Source: Paracoccaceae bacterium | GTDB taxonomy: Bacteria > Pseudomonadota > Alphaproteobacteria > Rhodobacterales > Rhodobacteraceae | Assembly: GCA_020447005.1 (NCBI GenBank) | Contig: JAGRDO010000001.1 | Coordinates: forward strand, 1-64,000 | Reading direction: 5' to 3' | Length of the DNA: 64,000 nucleotides | Shown here: positions 37,922-45,723 of the stretch, in pieces | Layout of the letters: the number at the start of each line of letters is the position of its first letter | How positions within the stretch are numbered: position 1 is the first letter of the stretch | Position numbers and translations under genes: made by a program | The notes under the pieces: model-generated | Told to the model about the DNA's origin: nothing | The model's input: the letters and a program-made list of their open reading frames with translations, nothing else | Databases searched by the model: none

Positions 37922-38467
37922 ATGCAACGCATCCAGTCGCAGGGCGTGCATCACATCACGCTGACCGGCGCCGACCGGCAAACTTCGATCGACTTCTGGC
38001 AGGGACTTTTGGCCATGCCCTTCGTCTTCGAGCAGCCGAATCTCGACAATCCCGGCGAAAACCATCTTTACTTCGATCCGGGCGACGGGCGGCTGATCAC
38101 GGTCTTCACCAGCGAAGACCGCATCCCCGATCCGCGCCCGAAGCGCGCCGGCCCGGGTGACGTGCATCACATCGCCTTCGCTGTGTCGCGCGCGACATTC
38201 AGCCAGATCGCTGCGCGGCTTGACGAACGCGCGATTGCACATTCGGGGCCGAAGGATCGCGGCTTCATGGACTCGATCTACTTTCGCGACCCTATGGGGC
38301 TGCTTGTCGAACTGGCCGCCTACCGGTTCGAGCCGCCCGCGGGCGCAACGCATGCGCAGGTGCTGCACGAAGCCTATCGCATCAGGCTGGAAAAGGGGGA
38401 CGCGGCGATTGGCGAAGTGCATCTCGCCGATGCAATCGAGGCCCTGACGACAAGGCATTCCCTCTGA
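37922..38467 (+). CDS. VOC family (glyoxalase-fold) protein
   Basis: 181 residues, preceded by AGGAGG. Two beta-alpha-beta-beta-beta modules: first GVHHITLTGADRQTSIDFW (8-26), second GDVHHIAFAVSR (about 79-90). The closing IYFRDPMGLLVELA carries the metal Glu. The metal ligands His10, His82 and Glu support a ring-cleaving or glyoxalase-type enzyme; the substrate cannot be told. Confidence 0.83.
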   Translation: MQRIQSQGVHHITLTGADRQTSIDFWQGLLAMPFVFEQPNLDNPGENHLYFDPGDGRLITVFTSEDRIPDPRPKRAGPGDVHHIAFAVSRATFSQIAARLDERAIAHSGPKDRGFMDSIYFRDPMGLLVELAAYRFEPPAGATHAQVLHEAYRIRLEKGDAAIGEVHLADAIEALTTRHSL

Positions 38468-38547
38468 CCGGACCGCTTTGCGCTTGATCATGGCCCGCGA
38501 AACATGAAAAACCGGCCGGATACGATCCGCAAACCGCTTTCGAGGGC

Positions 38548-39867
38548 ATGACCATGGACATGACGGCAAAGGCCCAGGAGGCGGTGCTGGGCTACTTGCA
38601 GCAGGCAAGGGACATGGCCTTCGCCTTGGTGGCCAGCCCCGGCGCATGGACGCAGATCGCCCTTATATCGCTGTCATGGCTTCTGGCCTATCTTGTCGCG
38701 CGACGGCTCGGGATCAGGGTCGCCCTTGTCCTTGCCCCGCCCACAGGGTCCGAAGGGGTGTTTGCGACTTTGCGCCGCTTTGCCCTGCGCTTCCTGCCGC
38801 TGATGCTGCCGCTTCTGGCCTATGGGTTCACCGCGATCGGCGAAGGCCTGACCAGATCGGCCTTCGACACGGGCGAGATCATCGCCTTTGGCAAGCGTCT
38901 TTTCCTTTTCTTCGCCGCCCAGGTCTTCGTCTCGCGGGTGCTGAACGAACCGTTCCTGCGAATTCTCGGCCGCTATATCCTGATCCCGGTTGCCGCGCTG
39001 AATGCCGTCGGACTGCTTGACAACGCTGTCGCATGGCTGAACGGCATGACCATCGAGATGGGTAACATCACCTTCTCCATGATGGCCCTGATCCGCGGCG
39101 CGGTCGCGGGCGCCTTGCTGTTCTGGCTCGGGTCATGGTCGAACCGGCAAAGTGCCGATTACATCAAGGCACAGGAAGATCTTCGCCCGGCCACGCGGGA
39201 ACTGGCGGCAAAGGCCGCCGAGGTCGCGATTTTCGGCCTCGCCTTCCTTTTGCTTCTGAACATTGTCGGAATTGACCTGACGACGGTCGCCGTTCTGGGC
39301 GGTGCGCTCGGTGTCGGCATAGGACTTGGCCTGCAACAGATCGCGGCCAATTTCATTTCGGGCATCATCCTGCTGATCGAAGGCCAGACCACGGTCGGCG
39401 ACTATGTCGAACTGGACGGCGGCGAGGCCGGAACCATCGTGCGAATGACCGCCCGGGCCTGCATCCTTGAAACCTTTGACGGCAAGTGGATCGTGGTGCC
39501 GAACGAACATTTCATCACGACCCGCGTGGTGAATTATTCGGATCAGGGCAGCGCCAATCGCTATGAGGCGGCATTTTCCGTCAGTTACGACACCGACATC
39601 AACAAGGTCCCCGCGATCATAACCCGCGCCGTCGCGGCCCTGCCCTTCGTGCTTGACAAGCCCGAAGGGCCGGATTGCGAATTGAAGGGTTTCGGCGAGA
39701 GCGGTATCGATTTCGGCGTCGAATACTGGGTGTCCGGAATTGACGATGGCCGGAACAAATACGCCAGTCAGGTGCTGTTCGCGATCTGGAATGCGCTGAG
39801 GGACGAGGCGATCGAAATCCCCTATCCGCACCGGGTTGTCGAGATCAAGGGCGGTATCCGGGAGTGA
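38548..39867 (+). CDS. MscS family mechanosensitive ion channel
   Basis: 439 residues. Several N-terminal helices (about 30-220) precede the pore helix region VAVLGGALGVGIGLGLQQIAANFISGIIL (given here in short parts: GGALGVGIGLGLQ, then NFISG), which is the MscS TM3 pattern of Gly and Ala. The beta domain has VGDYVELDGGEAGTIVRM and VPNEHFITTRVVNYS. It relieves osmotic downshock and sits in the inner membrane. Its stop overlaps the flavoprotein start (GTGA). Confidence 0.9.
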   Translation: MTMDMTAKAQEAVLGYLQQARDMAFALVASPGAWTQIALISLSWLLAYLVARRLGIRVALVLAPPTGSEGVFATLRRFALRFLPLMLPLLAYGFTAIGEGLTRSAFDTGEIIAFGKRLFLFFAAQVFVSRVLNEPFLRILGRYILIPVAALNAVGLLDNAVAWLNGMTIEMGNITFSMMALIRGAVAGALLFWLGSWSNRQSADYIKAQEDLRPATRELAAKAAEVAIFGLAFLLLLNIVGIDLTTVAVLGGALGVGIGLGLQQIAANFISGIILLIEGQTTVGDYVELDGGEAGTIVRMTARACILETFDGKWIVVPNEHFITTRVVNYSDQGSANRYEAAFSVSYDTDINKVPAIITRAVAALPFVLDKPEGPDCELKGFGESGIDFGVEYWVSGIDDGRNKYASQVLFAIWNALRDEAIEIPYPHRVVEIKGGIRE

Positions 39868-41069
39868 CCGCCATTCAGGCCTGCGATGCCCTTGTGGTCG
39901 GCGCCGGCCCTGCCGGGCTGATGGCGGCCGAAGCGCTTTCCATTGCGGGCCGCAAGGTCACGATCTGCGAAGCCAAGCCAAGCCCGGCGCGGAAATTCCT
40001 GATGGCCGGCAAGTCCGGCCTTAATCTGACCAAGGACGAACCGTTCGACATATTCGCCGGCCGGTACGGCTGCGACCGGCTGGTACCGATGCTTCGGGCC
40101 TTTGGCCCGAACGACGTCTGCGCCTGGGCCCGCGATCTTGGGCAAGACGTCTTCACGGGGTCCTCGGGAAGGGTTTTTCCGGTCGCGATGAAGGCCTCGC
40201 CCCTCTTGCGGTCATGGCTCGCGCGGCTGAGCGGCCGGGGTGCAGAACTGCGTTCGGGGTGGCGCTGGACGGGTTTCGACGGGTCTGGCCTTGCCTTTAC
40301 CACACCGGCGGGACCTTGTGTCCTTTGTCCCGGGGTGACTGTGTTGGCACTTGGCGGGGCCAGTTGGTCCCGGCTGGGTTCGGATGGCGCCTGGGTGCCC
40401 TGGCTGGCCGGGCAAGGCGTCGGCATCGCGCCGTTCAGACCTGCCAATATGGGTTTTGAAGTCCAGTGGTCCGCGCATATGGCACCCCATTTCGGAAAAC
40501 CGGTAAAGGCGGCCGCGCTTCTCGTCGGCGGGCAGACCCAACGGGGCGAGTTCGTGATTTCGGGTCGCGGCCTGGAAGGCAGCGGCATCTACGCGGTTTC
40601 ATCCGCGCTGCGCGATGGCGCACCGCTTGCGCTTGACCTTCTTCCCGACCGGTCTGTCGCCGACCTTTCCAGGCGGCTTGCGCAGGGTGACGCCAAGGCG
40701 ACCACCGGCAATCTTCTGCGAAAGTCGCTCGGGCTCGACCCGGTGCGGATCGCGCTGTTGCAGGAATGGGGCCGCCCCTTGCCACGCGGGGCGGCACTGG
40801 CGCGGCTGGTCAAGGCACTGCCGGTGCCTCTGACCGGCCCGCGCCCGCTGGACGAGGCAATTTCAAGCGCCGGCGGCGTCACTTGGGACAGCCTCGACGC
40901 GGCGCTGCAACTCACCGCACTGCCGGGGGTCTTCGCGGCAGGCGAAATGCTCGACTGGGAGGCACCGACAGGCGGCTATCTGCTGACCGCCTGCCTTGCG
41001 ACCGGCCTTTGGGCCGGCCGCGCCGCAGCAGCGCACCAATCCCTGCCGGGTCAGACGCCCAGACAGTGA
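39864..41069 (+). CDS. TIGR03862 family flavoprotein (HI0933-like)
   Basis: 401 residues, start GTG. The FAD Rossmann motif [15 protein letters not shown] (11-25) is followed by [15 protein letters not shown] (about 45-59), the mark of HI0933-like oxidoreductases; the end [19 protein letters not shown] is the second FAD contact. The family's substrate is unknown. It is coupled to the MscS gene and overlaps the 3' end of the convergent argF by 19 bases. Confidence 0.87.
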   Translation: MTAIQACDALVVGAGPAGLMAAEALSIAGRKVTICEAKPSPARKFLMAGKSGLNLTKDEPFDIFAGRYGCDRLVPMLRAFGPNDVCAWARDLGQDVFTGSSGRVFPVAMKASPLLRSWLARLSGRGAELRSGWRWTGFDGSGLAFTTPAGPCVLCPGVTVLALGGASWSRLGSDGAWVPWLAGQGVGIAPFRPANMGFEVQWSAHMAPHFGKPVKAAALLVGGQTQRGEFVISGRGLEGSGIYAVSSALRDGAPLALDLLPDRSVADLSRRLAQGDAKATTGNLLRKSLGLDPVRIALLQEWGRPLPRGAALARLVKALPVPLTGPRPLDEAISSAGGVTWDSLDAALQLTALPGVFAAGEMLDWEAPTGGYLLTACLATGLWAGRAAAAHQSLPGQTPRQ

Positions 41070-41977
41070 CGAAGGATGGCCTTTTGCGCGTGAAGGCGGT
41101 TTTCGCTTTCATCGAAGATCACCGATTGCGGCCCGTCCATGACCTCGCTCGTCGCTTCCTCGTTCCGATGCGCGGGCAGGCAATGCATGAACAGGGCGTC
41201 AGGCTTGCCCGCGCCCATCATCTCGGCATTCACCTGATAGGGGCGCAGTTGATTGTGCCGCCGCTCGCGCGCGCTTTCGGGGTCATGCATCGAAACCCAG
41301 GTATCGGTCACGATCGCGTCGGCCCCCTGCGCCGCCCGCAAAGGATCGCGCGTGATCTCGACCGTCGAACCCATCGAGCGGGCAAAGGCAACGGCGTTGG
41401 GGTTGGGGTCGAGTGTTTCCGGGCCGGTGAAGGTCAGGTCGAAACCGAACTGCCCCGCGGCATGCAGCCAGCTTGAACAGACATTGTTGCCGTCGCCCGA
41501 CCAGACGAACTTGCGCCCCGCGATGGGGCCGCGATGTTCCTCATAGGTCACGATATCGGCCATGATCTGGCAGGGGTGGCTGGCATCGGTCAGCCCGTTG
41601 ATGACCGGCACGGTGGCATGTTCGGCCATTTCAAGAAGCGTCGCCTCCTCGAAGGTGCGCAGCATGATCAGATCGACATAGCGGCTGAGAACGCGTGCCG
41701 TGTCGGCGATGCTTTCGCCGTGGCCAAGCTGCATCTCCTTGCCCGAAAGGATCATGGTCTCGCCCCCCATCTGGCGAGCGCCGACATCGAAAGAGACGCG
41801 GGTTCTCGTCGATGGCTTTTCAAAGATCAGCGCGATCATCCGGCCCGAAAGCGGGGTCTCGGCGTCAAGCGCCCCCTTGGGCTTGCCGTCGCGGGCATCC
41901 TTCATGGCGCGTGCCTGATTGATCATCGCCCGAAGGTCGGATTGAGACGTGGTGTGGATATCAAGAAAATGGTTCAT
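41051..41977 (-). CDS. argF: Ornithine carbamoyltransferase
   Basis: 308 residues. Carbamoyl-phosphate loop STRTRVSFD (56-64), HPCQ(I) segment in [10 protein letters not shown] (about 131-140), the ornithine loop VSMHD and HCLPAHR near 263 are all present. It makes citrulline from ornithine and carbamoyl phosphate. It lies downstream of argD on the same strand, with a GC-rich hairpin in the 66-base gap. Confidence 0.96.
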   Translation of the reverse strand: MNHFLDIHTTSQSDLRAMINQARAMKDARDGKPKGALDAETPLSGRMIALIFEKPSTRTRVSFDVGARQMGGETMILSGKEMQLGHGESIADTARVLSRYVDLIMLRTFEEATLLEMAEHATVPVINGLTDASHPCQIMADIVTYEEHRGPIAGRKFVWSGDGNNVCSSWLHAAGQFGFDLTFTGPETLDPNPNAVAFARSMGSTVEITRDPLRAAQGADAIVTDTWVSMHDPESARERRHNQLRPYQVNAEMMGAGKPDALFMHCLPAHRNEEATSEVMDGPQSVIFDESENRLHAQKAILRHCLGV

Positions 41978-42001
41978 CGGCGATGGTCCTTGCTGCGGGT
42001 C

Positions 42002-42025
42002 GCCGGGGGCAGCCTGCCCCCCGGC
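42002..42025. repeat. GC-rich hairpin between argD and argF
   Basis: GCCGGGGGCA pairs with TGCCCCCCGGC (one extra C) around a three-base loop, 25 bases upstream of the argF start codon, followed toward argD by CCCCCCGGG. It may be an RNA processing or stability element that sets the argD:argF ratio; a comparable GC block lies between glcD and glcE. Confidence 0.55.
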
Positions 42026-42043
42026 CCCCCGGGTGTAATTTTG

Positions 42044-43228
42044 TCAAGAAGACGAAGCTGCGGTGGAAGCAAGCGAAGCGGCGGCGTCAAGACGTCGGAC
42101 GGCCTCGGCAATCTCGTCATCCGATATGGTCAGGGGCGGCAAAAGGCGAAGGGCGTTGTCGGCGGCCGGAACCGTCAGCAGATGCTGGGCATAGCCCGCC
42201 TTGACGATGTCGGCCGGGGCCACCTTGCATTTGAGGCCAAGCATCAGTCCCTGACCGCGGACGCCTTCGAAGATGTCAGGGTGATCGGCCACGAGCCCTT
42301 CGAGTTTCTGGCGCAACAGGCCCGCCTTTCGGTTGACCTCGGCAAGGAAAGCCGGATCGGTGACGATCTCCATGACCCGGGCGCCGACCGCGCAAGCCAG
42401 GGGGTTGCCGCCATAGGTCGAGCCGTGCGTGCCTGCGACCATGCCCGCGGCGGCCCTTTCGGTGGCAAGCACCGCGCCAAGGGGAAAGCCGCCGCCAATG
42501 CCCTTGGCCACCATCATGATGTCAGGTGTGACACCGGCCCATTCATGGGCGAAAAGACGCCCCGTGCGGGCAACCCCGCATTGCACTTCGTCGAAGATCA
42601 GAAGCGCGCCGGTTTCGTTGCAAAGCTCACGCAGGGTTTTCAGGTCGCTGTCCGCCATCGGCCGGATACCGCCCTCGCCCTGAATGGGTTCGACCATGAC
42701 AGCGCAGGTCCTGTCGCTGATCGCCGCCTTCAGTGCCGCCATGTCACCCCAGGCAAGTTGCCGGAAGCCGGGCATCAGGGGCCCGTAGCCCTTGACCATC
42801 TTTTCGGACCCCGCCGCGGCGATCGCGCCGGTGGAGCGGCCGTGAAATGCGCCCTCGAAGGCAAGAATCTCTTCGCGCGGGGTTCCCTTCTCGTACCAGT
42901 ATTTCCGCGCCATCTTGATCGCGAGTTCCGCCGTCTCGGTCCCGGAATTGGTGAAGAAGACGGTGTCGGCGAAGGTATGCGCGACCAGAAGATCGGCGAG
43001 CTTCTGCTGTTCGGGGATCTGGTAGAGGTTGGAGACATGCCAGAGCCGGCCCGCCTGTTCCGTAAGCGCCGCCACCAGATCGGGATTGGCATGGCCAAGC
43101 GCATTCACCGCGATCCCGGCGCCGAGATCGAGGTATCGCGACCCATCCGCCTCGATCAGCCAGGAGCCTTCGCCCTTCACGAAGGAAAGGGGGGCGCGGT
43201 TATAAGTGGGCAGGATCGACGGGATCAT
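42044..43228 (-). CDS. argD: Acetylornithine aminotransferase
   Basis: 394 residues of class III aminotransferase. PLP contacts: NSGTETAELAIK (about 96-107), LLIFDEVQCGVARTG (about 210-224) and the Schiff-base lysine in MMVAKGIGGGFPLGA (about 239-253). It makes N-acetylornithine and also acts on succinyl-diaminopimelate in many bacteria. It is the first gene of argD-argF. Confidence 0.94.
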   Translation of the reverse strand: MIPSILPTYNRAPLSFVKGEGSWLIEADGSRYLDLGAGIAVNALGHANPDLVAALTEQAGRLWHVSNLYQIPEQQKLADLLVAHTFADTVFFTNSGTETAELAIKMARKYWYEKGTPREEILAFEGAFHGRSTGAIAAAGSEKMVKGYGPLMPGFRQLAWGDMAALKAAISDRTCAVMVEPIQGEGGIRPMADSDLKTLRELCNETGALLIFDEVQCGVARTGRLFAHEWAGVTPDIMMVAKGIGGGFPLGAVLATERAAAGMVAGTHGSTYGGNPLACAVGARVMEIVTDPAFLAEVNRKAGLLRQKLEGLVADHPDIFEGVRGQGLMLGLKCKVAPADIVKAGYAQHLLTVPAADNALRLLPPLTISDDEIAEAVRRLDAAASLASTAASSS

Positions 43229-43515
43229 GGGTGAACTCCGTAAGGGAAGACCAATGGGTGCCTCAGGGCGCGGGCCAAGTCAACGATGTGGGGGATGTGG
43301 CGGGGCCACGGGGGTAACGGACGTCAGGCGCAGGTGCGGCGGCGTCGGGGACGGGCAAAAAGGCGGGTCCGGTGCGTCATGATTGTGCGCATAGCCTGAA
43401 TGGCGGTTTCTGTCCACTGGCATCTTTTTGGTACAGGAAACCACCCGGTTCGCCATAAAGCTGCCTGAAAGCCGATACACCCTGTCGCTGATATGTCTGA
43501 AACGGAAAATGCACG
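43229..43515. other. Intergenic region, argD/orphan gene
   Basis: 287 bases between divergent starts. It holds a short perfect hairpin GTGGC-GGG-GCCAC at 43297-43309 and a run of lower GC toward the orphan gene. No coding frame, repeat family or clear promoter is seen. Confidence 0.5.
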
Positions 43516-44982
43516 GTGACACGAGATATCCATCTTACGTATCGCAAGGGTGGGATGACGCCGGATGACGCGGCGATCTCGGTTACGGTTTGTTTTGCGC
43601 CCTTTGACCGGGTCCTTGCGCTCGCGGCAGGCGTTCACCGGGCGCGTTGGGGCGCCACTTTCGTCACGGAAGGGGAAACCGCCAGCCCGCATGCGATCCA
43701 TGATCGCAATCGAACGAAGGCTGCGATGACACGTGCCGCGACGGGCGCGCGCAATCTCTTCTCAACATGGGGCCTCACGATATCCACCCCGGAAGCCAAG
43801 CCCGACATCACGCTCATCGAGCATTGGGGCAATGAGGGTATCGTGTCCGACATGTTTCGTCTTGAGCCTGACCTGCCGAATGTCGAGATCTACAGCCTGT
43901 TCGACTGCGCCACGCGCGAGCAGCATGCCTTCGCCGTCCGCAACGGCAGCAGGACGATACGGCGCGTTGCCGTGTCGCGCGGGTTCGACACGCGGGGCTG
44001 GCACTGGGAAGAGGACGGCGAGACGCAATCCTATGAGCGGCCTGAGCGCTACAGAGCCACAAGCGTCAAGGCCCGGTTGGACCGCGAGTTGCTCTTTGAC
44101 TATGCGCGGGCTTTGGGCGTGGACATGCAGGCCTGCCTTGCACATCGCCATTTGGCGCGATCGGCGCATATCGAGAAGATGAATCCCTCGGACCCCACGG
44201 ATGCGAGAGAGCCGACCCGTCTCGGTCAGGGGGCCTATGAGGCGGCGGTTGCAGCCGGGATCGGCGAAGGATGGCCCGAACAAAGCGGCCCGGAGCGCCA
44301 GCAGGAAGCGCTGTCCGCCCAGAAAGCGATGGCGATCAGTTCCACCGCGAAAGACAGAATTCTCAAGGCAGGCGACGCCGACGAAATCGCGGCGATCCTG
44401 CGCGAGGCTTCTGACGAGATGGCCGAATTTTCATCTGCGTCCGGCATTGCGCCAGATATCGGCAGGCTCGCGCTTAGCGCCGCCTACAGGAAGGATGTCG
44501 ACAGCCTTGCCACGCGCCGGCTTGAGCGGCAGATCGTCGATCTCACGGCAAACAGCGACTGGCCCGTCACAACGAAAGAAATCGAAAAACGCCGCGCAGA
44601 GGCGCGCCCGCGCCTCGTTCTCAACCCGCTGGCGAAACGCCATGACCGGCTCTGCAAGACGGCGAAGCAACCGTCCGACCTCCTGCCTATCGTCGATGAT
44701 GTAACATCTGGACGGATACCCGAGGTGGATGAGCGGTTTCGCGAAACCGCCGTGGAACTGGCGTTCCGGCGCGCCCTGGCGCTTTGCCCCGATGATCCGG
44801 TGACAGAAGAACTCGGACAGCTGGTTGACCGCCTTCGCGCCGAAAGTACCTATTGGTCACAGTTCGGCATTGGCGGCAGCTATGCACTGGCCGTCCGGAA
44901 CCACGAAAACGGCCTGCGTCAGCGTCGTGAGGCCGCAGCACGAAAGCGCGCGGCGCGGAAGTCCGGTAACGCCAACACTTGA
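43516..44982 (+). CDS. Protein of unknown function, 488 aa
   Basis: 488 residues from GTG 43516 (GGAAAA upstream); ATG 43555 is an alternative. Not recognised. There is no signal peptide or membrane helix. Residues about 60-215 form a compact domain with WGNEGIVSDMFRLEP, a middle strand IYSLFDCA, then GWHWEEDGETQSYERPERY, followed by KARLDRELLFDYARALGV; this last pattern recalls immunity-like proteins of bacterial toxin systems, but no toxin is nearby. Residues 230-488 are charged and helical, ending in a basic tail (RQRREAAARKRAARK). Neighbours are argD and gcrA. It is the main orphan of the window. Confidence 0.75.
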   Translation: MTRDIHLTYRKGGMTPDDAAISVTVCFAPFDRVLALAAGVHRARWGATFVTEGETASPHAIHDRNRTKAAMTRAATGARNLFSTWGLTISTPEAKPDITLIEHWGNEGIVSDMFRLEPDLPNVEIYSLFDCATREQHAFAVRNGSRTIRRVAVSRGFDTRGWHWEEDGETQSYERPERYRATSVKARLDRELLFDYARALGVDMQACLAHRHLARSAHIEKMNPSDPTDAREPTRLGQGAYEAAVAAGIGEGWPEQSGPERQQEALSAQKAMAISSTAKDRILKAGDADEIAAILREASDEMAEFSSASGIAPDIGRLALSAAYRKDVDSLATRRLERQIVDLTANSDWPVTTKEIEKRRAEARPRLVLNPLAKRHDRLCKTAKQPSDLLPIVDDVTSGRIPEVDERFRETAVELAFRRALALCPDDPVTEELGQLVDRLRAESTYWSQFGIGGSYALAVRNHENGLRQRREAAARKRAARKSGNANT

Positions 44983-45092
44983 TTCTCGCGCCCCTCGCTT
45001 GTATCTCGTCATGTCCCGATTAAATTGGGTCTAACAGATATCCGGACCCGCCCGCCCCGCGCGGCGCTGATGTCCCCAGCCGAGGAATGCAG

Positions 45093-45671
45093 ATGTCCTG
45101 GACCGACGAACGTGTCGAGCTTTTGAAGAAAATGTGGACCGAGGGCCAGTCGGCCAGCCAGATCGCCAAGGAACTGGGCGGCGTGACCCGCAATGCGGTG
45201 ATCGGCAAGGTTCACAGATTGGGGCTGTCCAACCGGGCCGGGGCCGCACCCGAGCCGGCCAAGGCCGAGCCTGCCGCCAAGCCCGAGGTGAAGGCCGCCG
45301 CCAAACCTGCTGCCGCGCCCCGCGCCGAAGCCAAGCCCGTTGCGGCCAAACCCGAACCTGTCCAGCCCGCTGCCACCGCGGCGCCTGCGCGCAAGCCGAT
45401 CATTCCGGCCGGCCAGCCCTTGCCGCCGCAACCCTCTGCGGGCGAGATCAGCCCCGAGGCGCTGGCCTCGGTCCGCGAGGTCGAAAAGAAGGCGCGGCGG
45501 ATTTCGCTGATGGAACTGACCGAGCGGACCTGCAAATGGCCGATCGGCGATCCGGCGACCGAGGATTTCTGGTTCTGCGGCCTCGCCTCGCAGCCCGGCA
45601 AGCCCTATTGCGAGGCCCATGTGGGCGTCGCCTTCCAGCCGATGTCCTCGCGCCGCGACCGCCGGCGCTGA
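45093..45671 (+). CDS. gcrA: GcrA family cell-cycle regulator
   Basis: 192 residues from ATG 45093, with GAGGA six bases upstream; the ATG at 45087 would be too close to that site. N-terminal DNA-binding helix-turn-helix: SWTDERVELLKKMWTEG then ASQIAKELGG and TRNAVIGKVHRLGL. A long Ala/Pro/Lys linker (about 55-120) follows, then the C-terminal TCKWPIGDP and FCGLASQPGKPYCEAH, which binds sigma70 domain 2. GcrA activates promoters with methylated GANTC in Caulobacter. A convergent hairpin lies after the stop. Confidence 0.95.
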   Translation: MSWTDERVELLKKMWTEGQSASQIAKELGGVTRNAVIGKVHRLGLSNRAGAAPEPAKAEPAAKPEVKAAAKPAAAPRAEAKPVAAKPEPVQPAATAAPARKPIIPAGQPLPPQPSAGEISPEALASVREVEKKARRISLMELTERTCKWPIGDPATEDFWFCGLASQPGKPYCEAHVGVAFQPMSSRRDRRR

Positions 45672-45685
45672 GTGCCCAGACGATT

Positions 45686-45712
45686 GCGGCAGGCGACATC
45701 GCCGCCTGCCGC
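45686..45712. terminator. Hairpin between gcrA and the RTX gene
   Basis: A perfect 10-bp stem GCGGCAGGCG/CGCCTGCCGC with a 7-base loop lies in the 52 bases between two convergent stops. No T run is present on either strand, so its role as terminator is by position only. Confidence 0.55.
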
Positions 45713-45723
45713 GTTCAAAGCCG

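Noticed and set aside
36611..38647. 678-codon minus-strand frame opposite rnhA, UPF0126, queF and the VOC gene
   Set aside because: Four recognised plus-strand genes with good motifs fully account for the region; the antisense product is rich in Arg/Pro/Gly with no domains.
41534..43234. Long plus-strand open frame of 566 codons opposite argF and argD
   Set aside because: It is the GC-driven shadow of two clear arginine genes. The translated product has no family-like motif and crosses two genes and their gap.
44981..44985. GATTC (GANTC) upstream of gcrA as a CcrM/GcrA site
   Set aside because: A single five-base match is expected by chance every few hundred bases, and it overlaps the stop of the preceding gene, more than 100 bases from the start.
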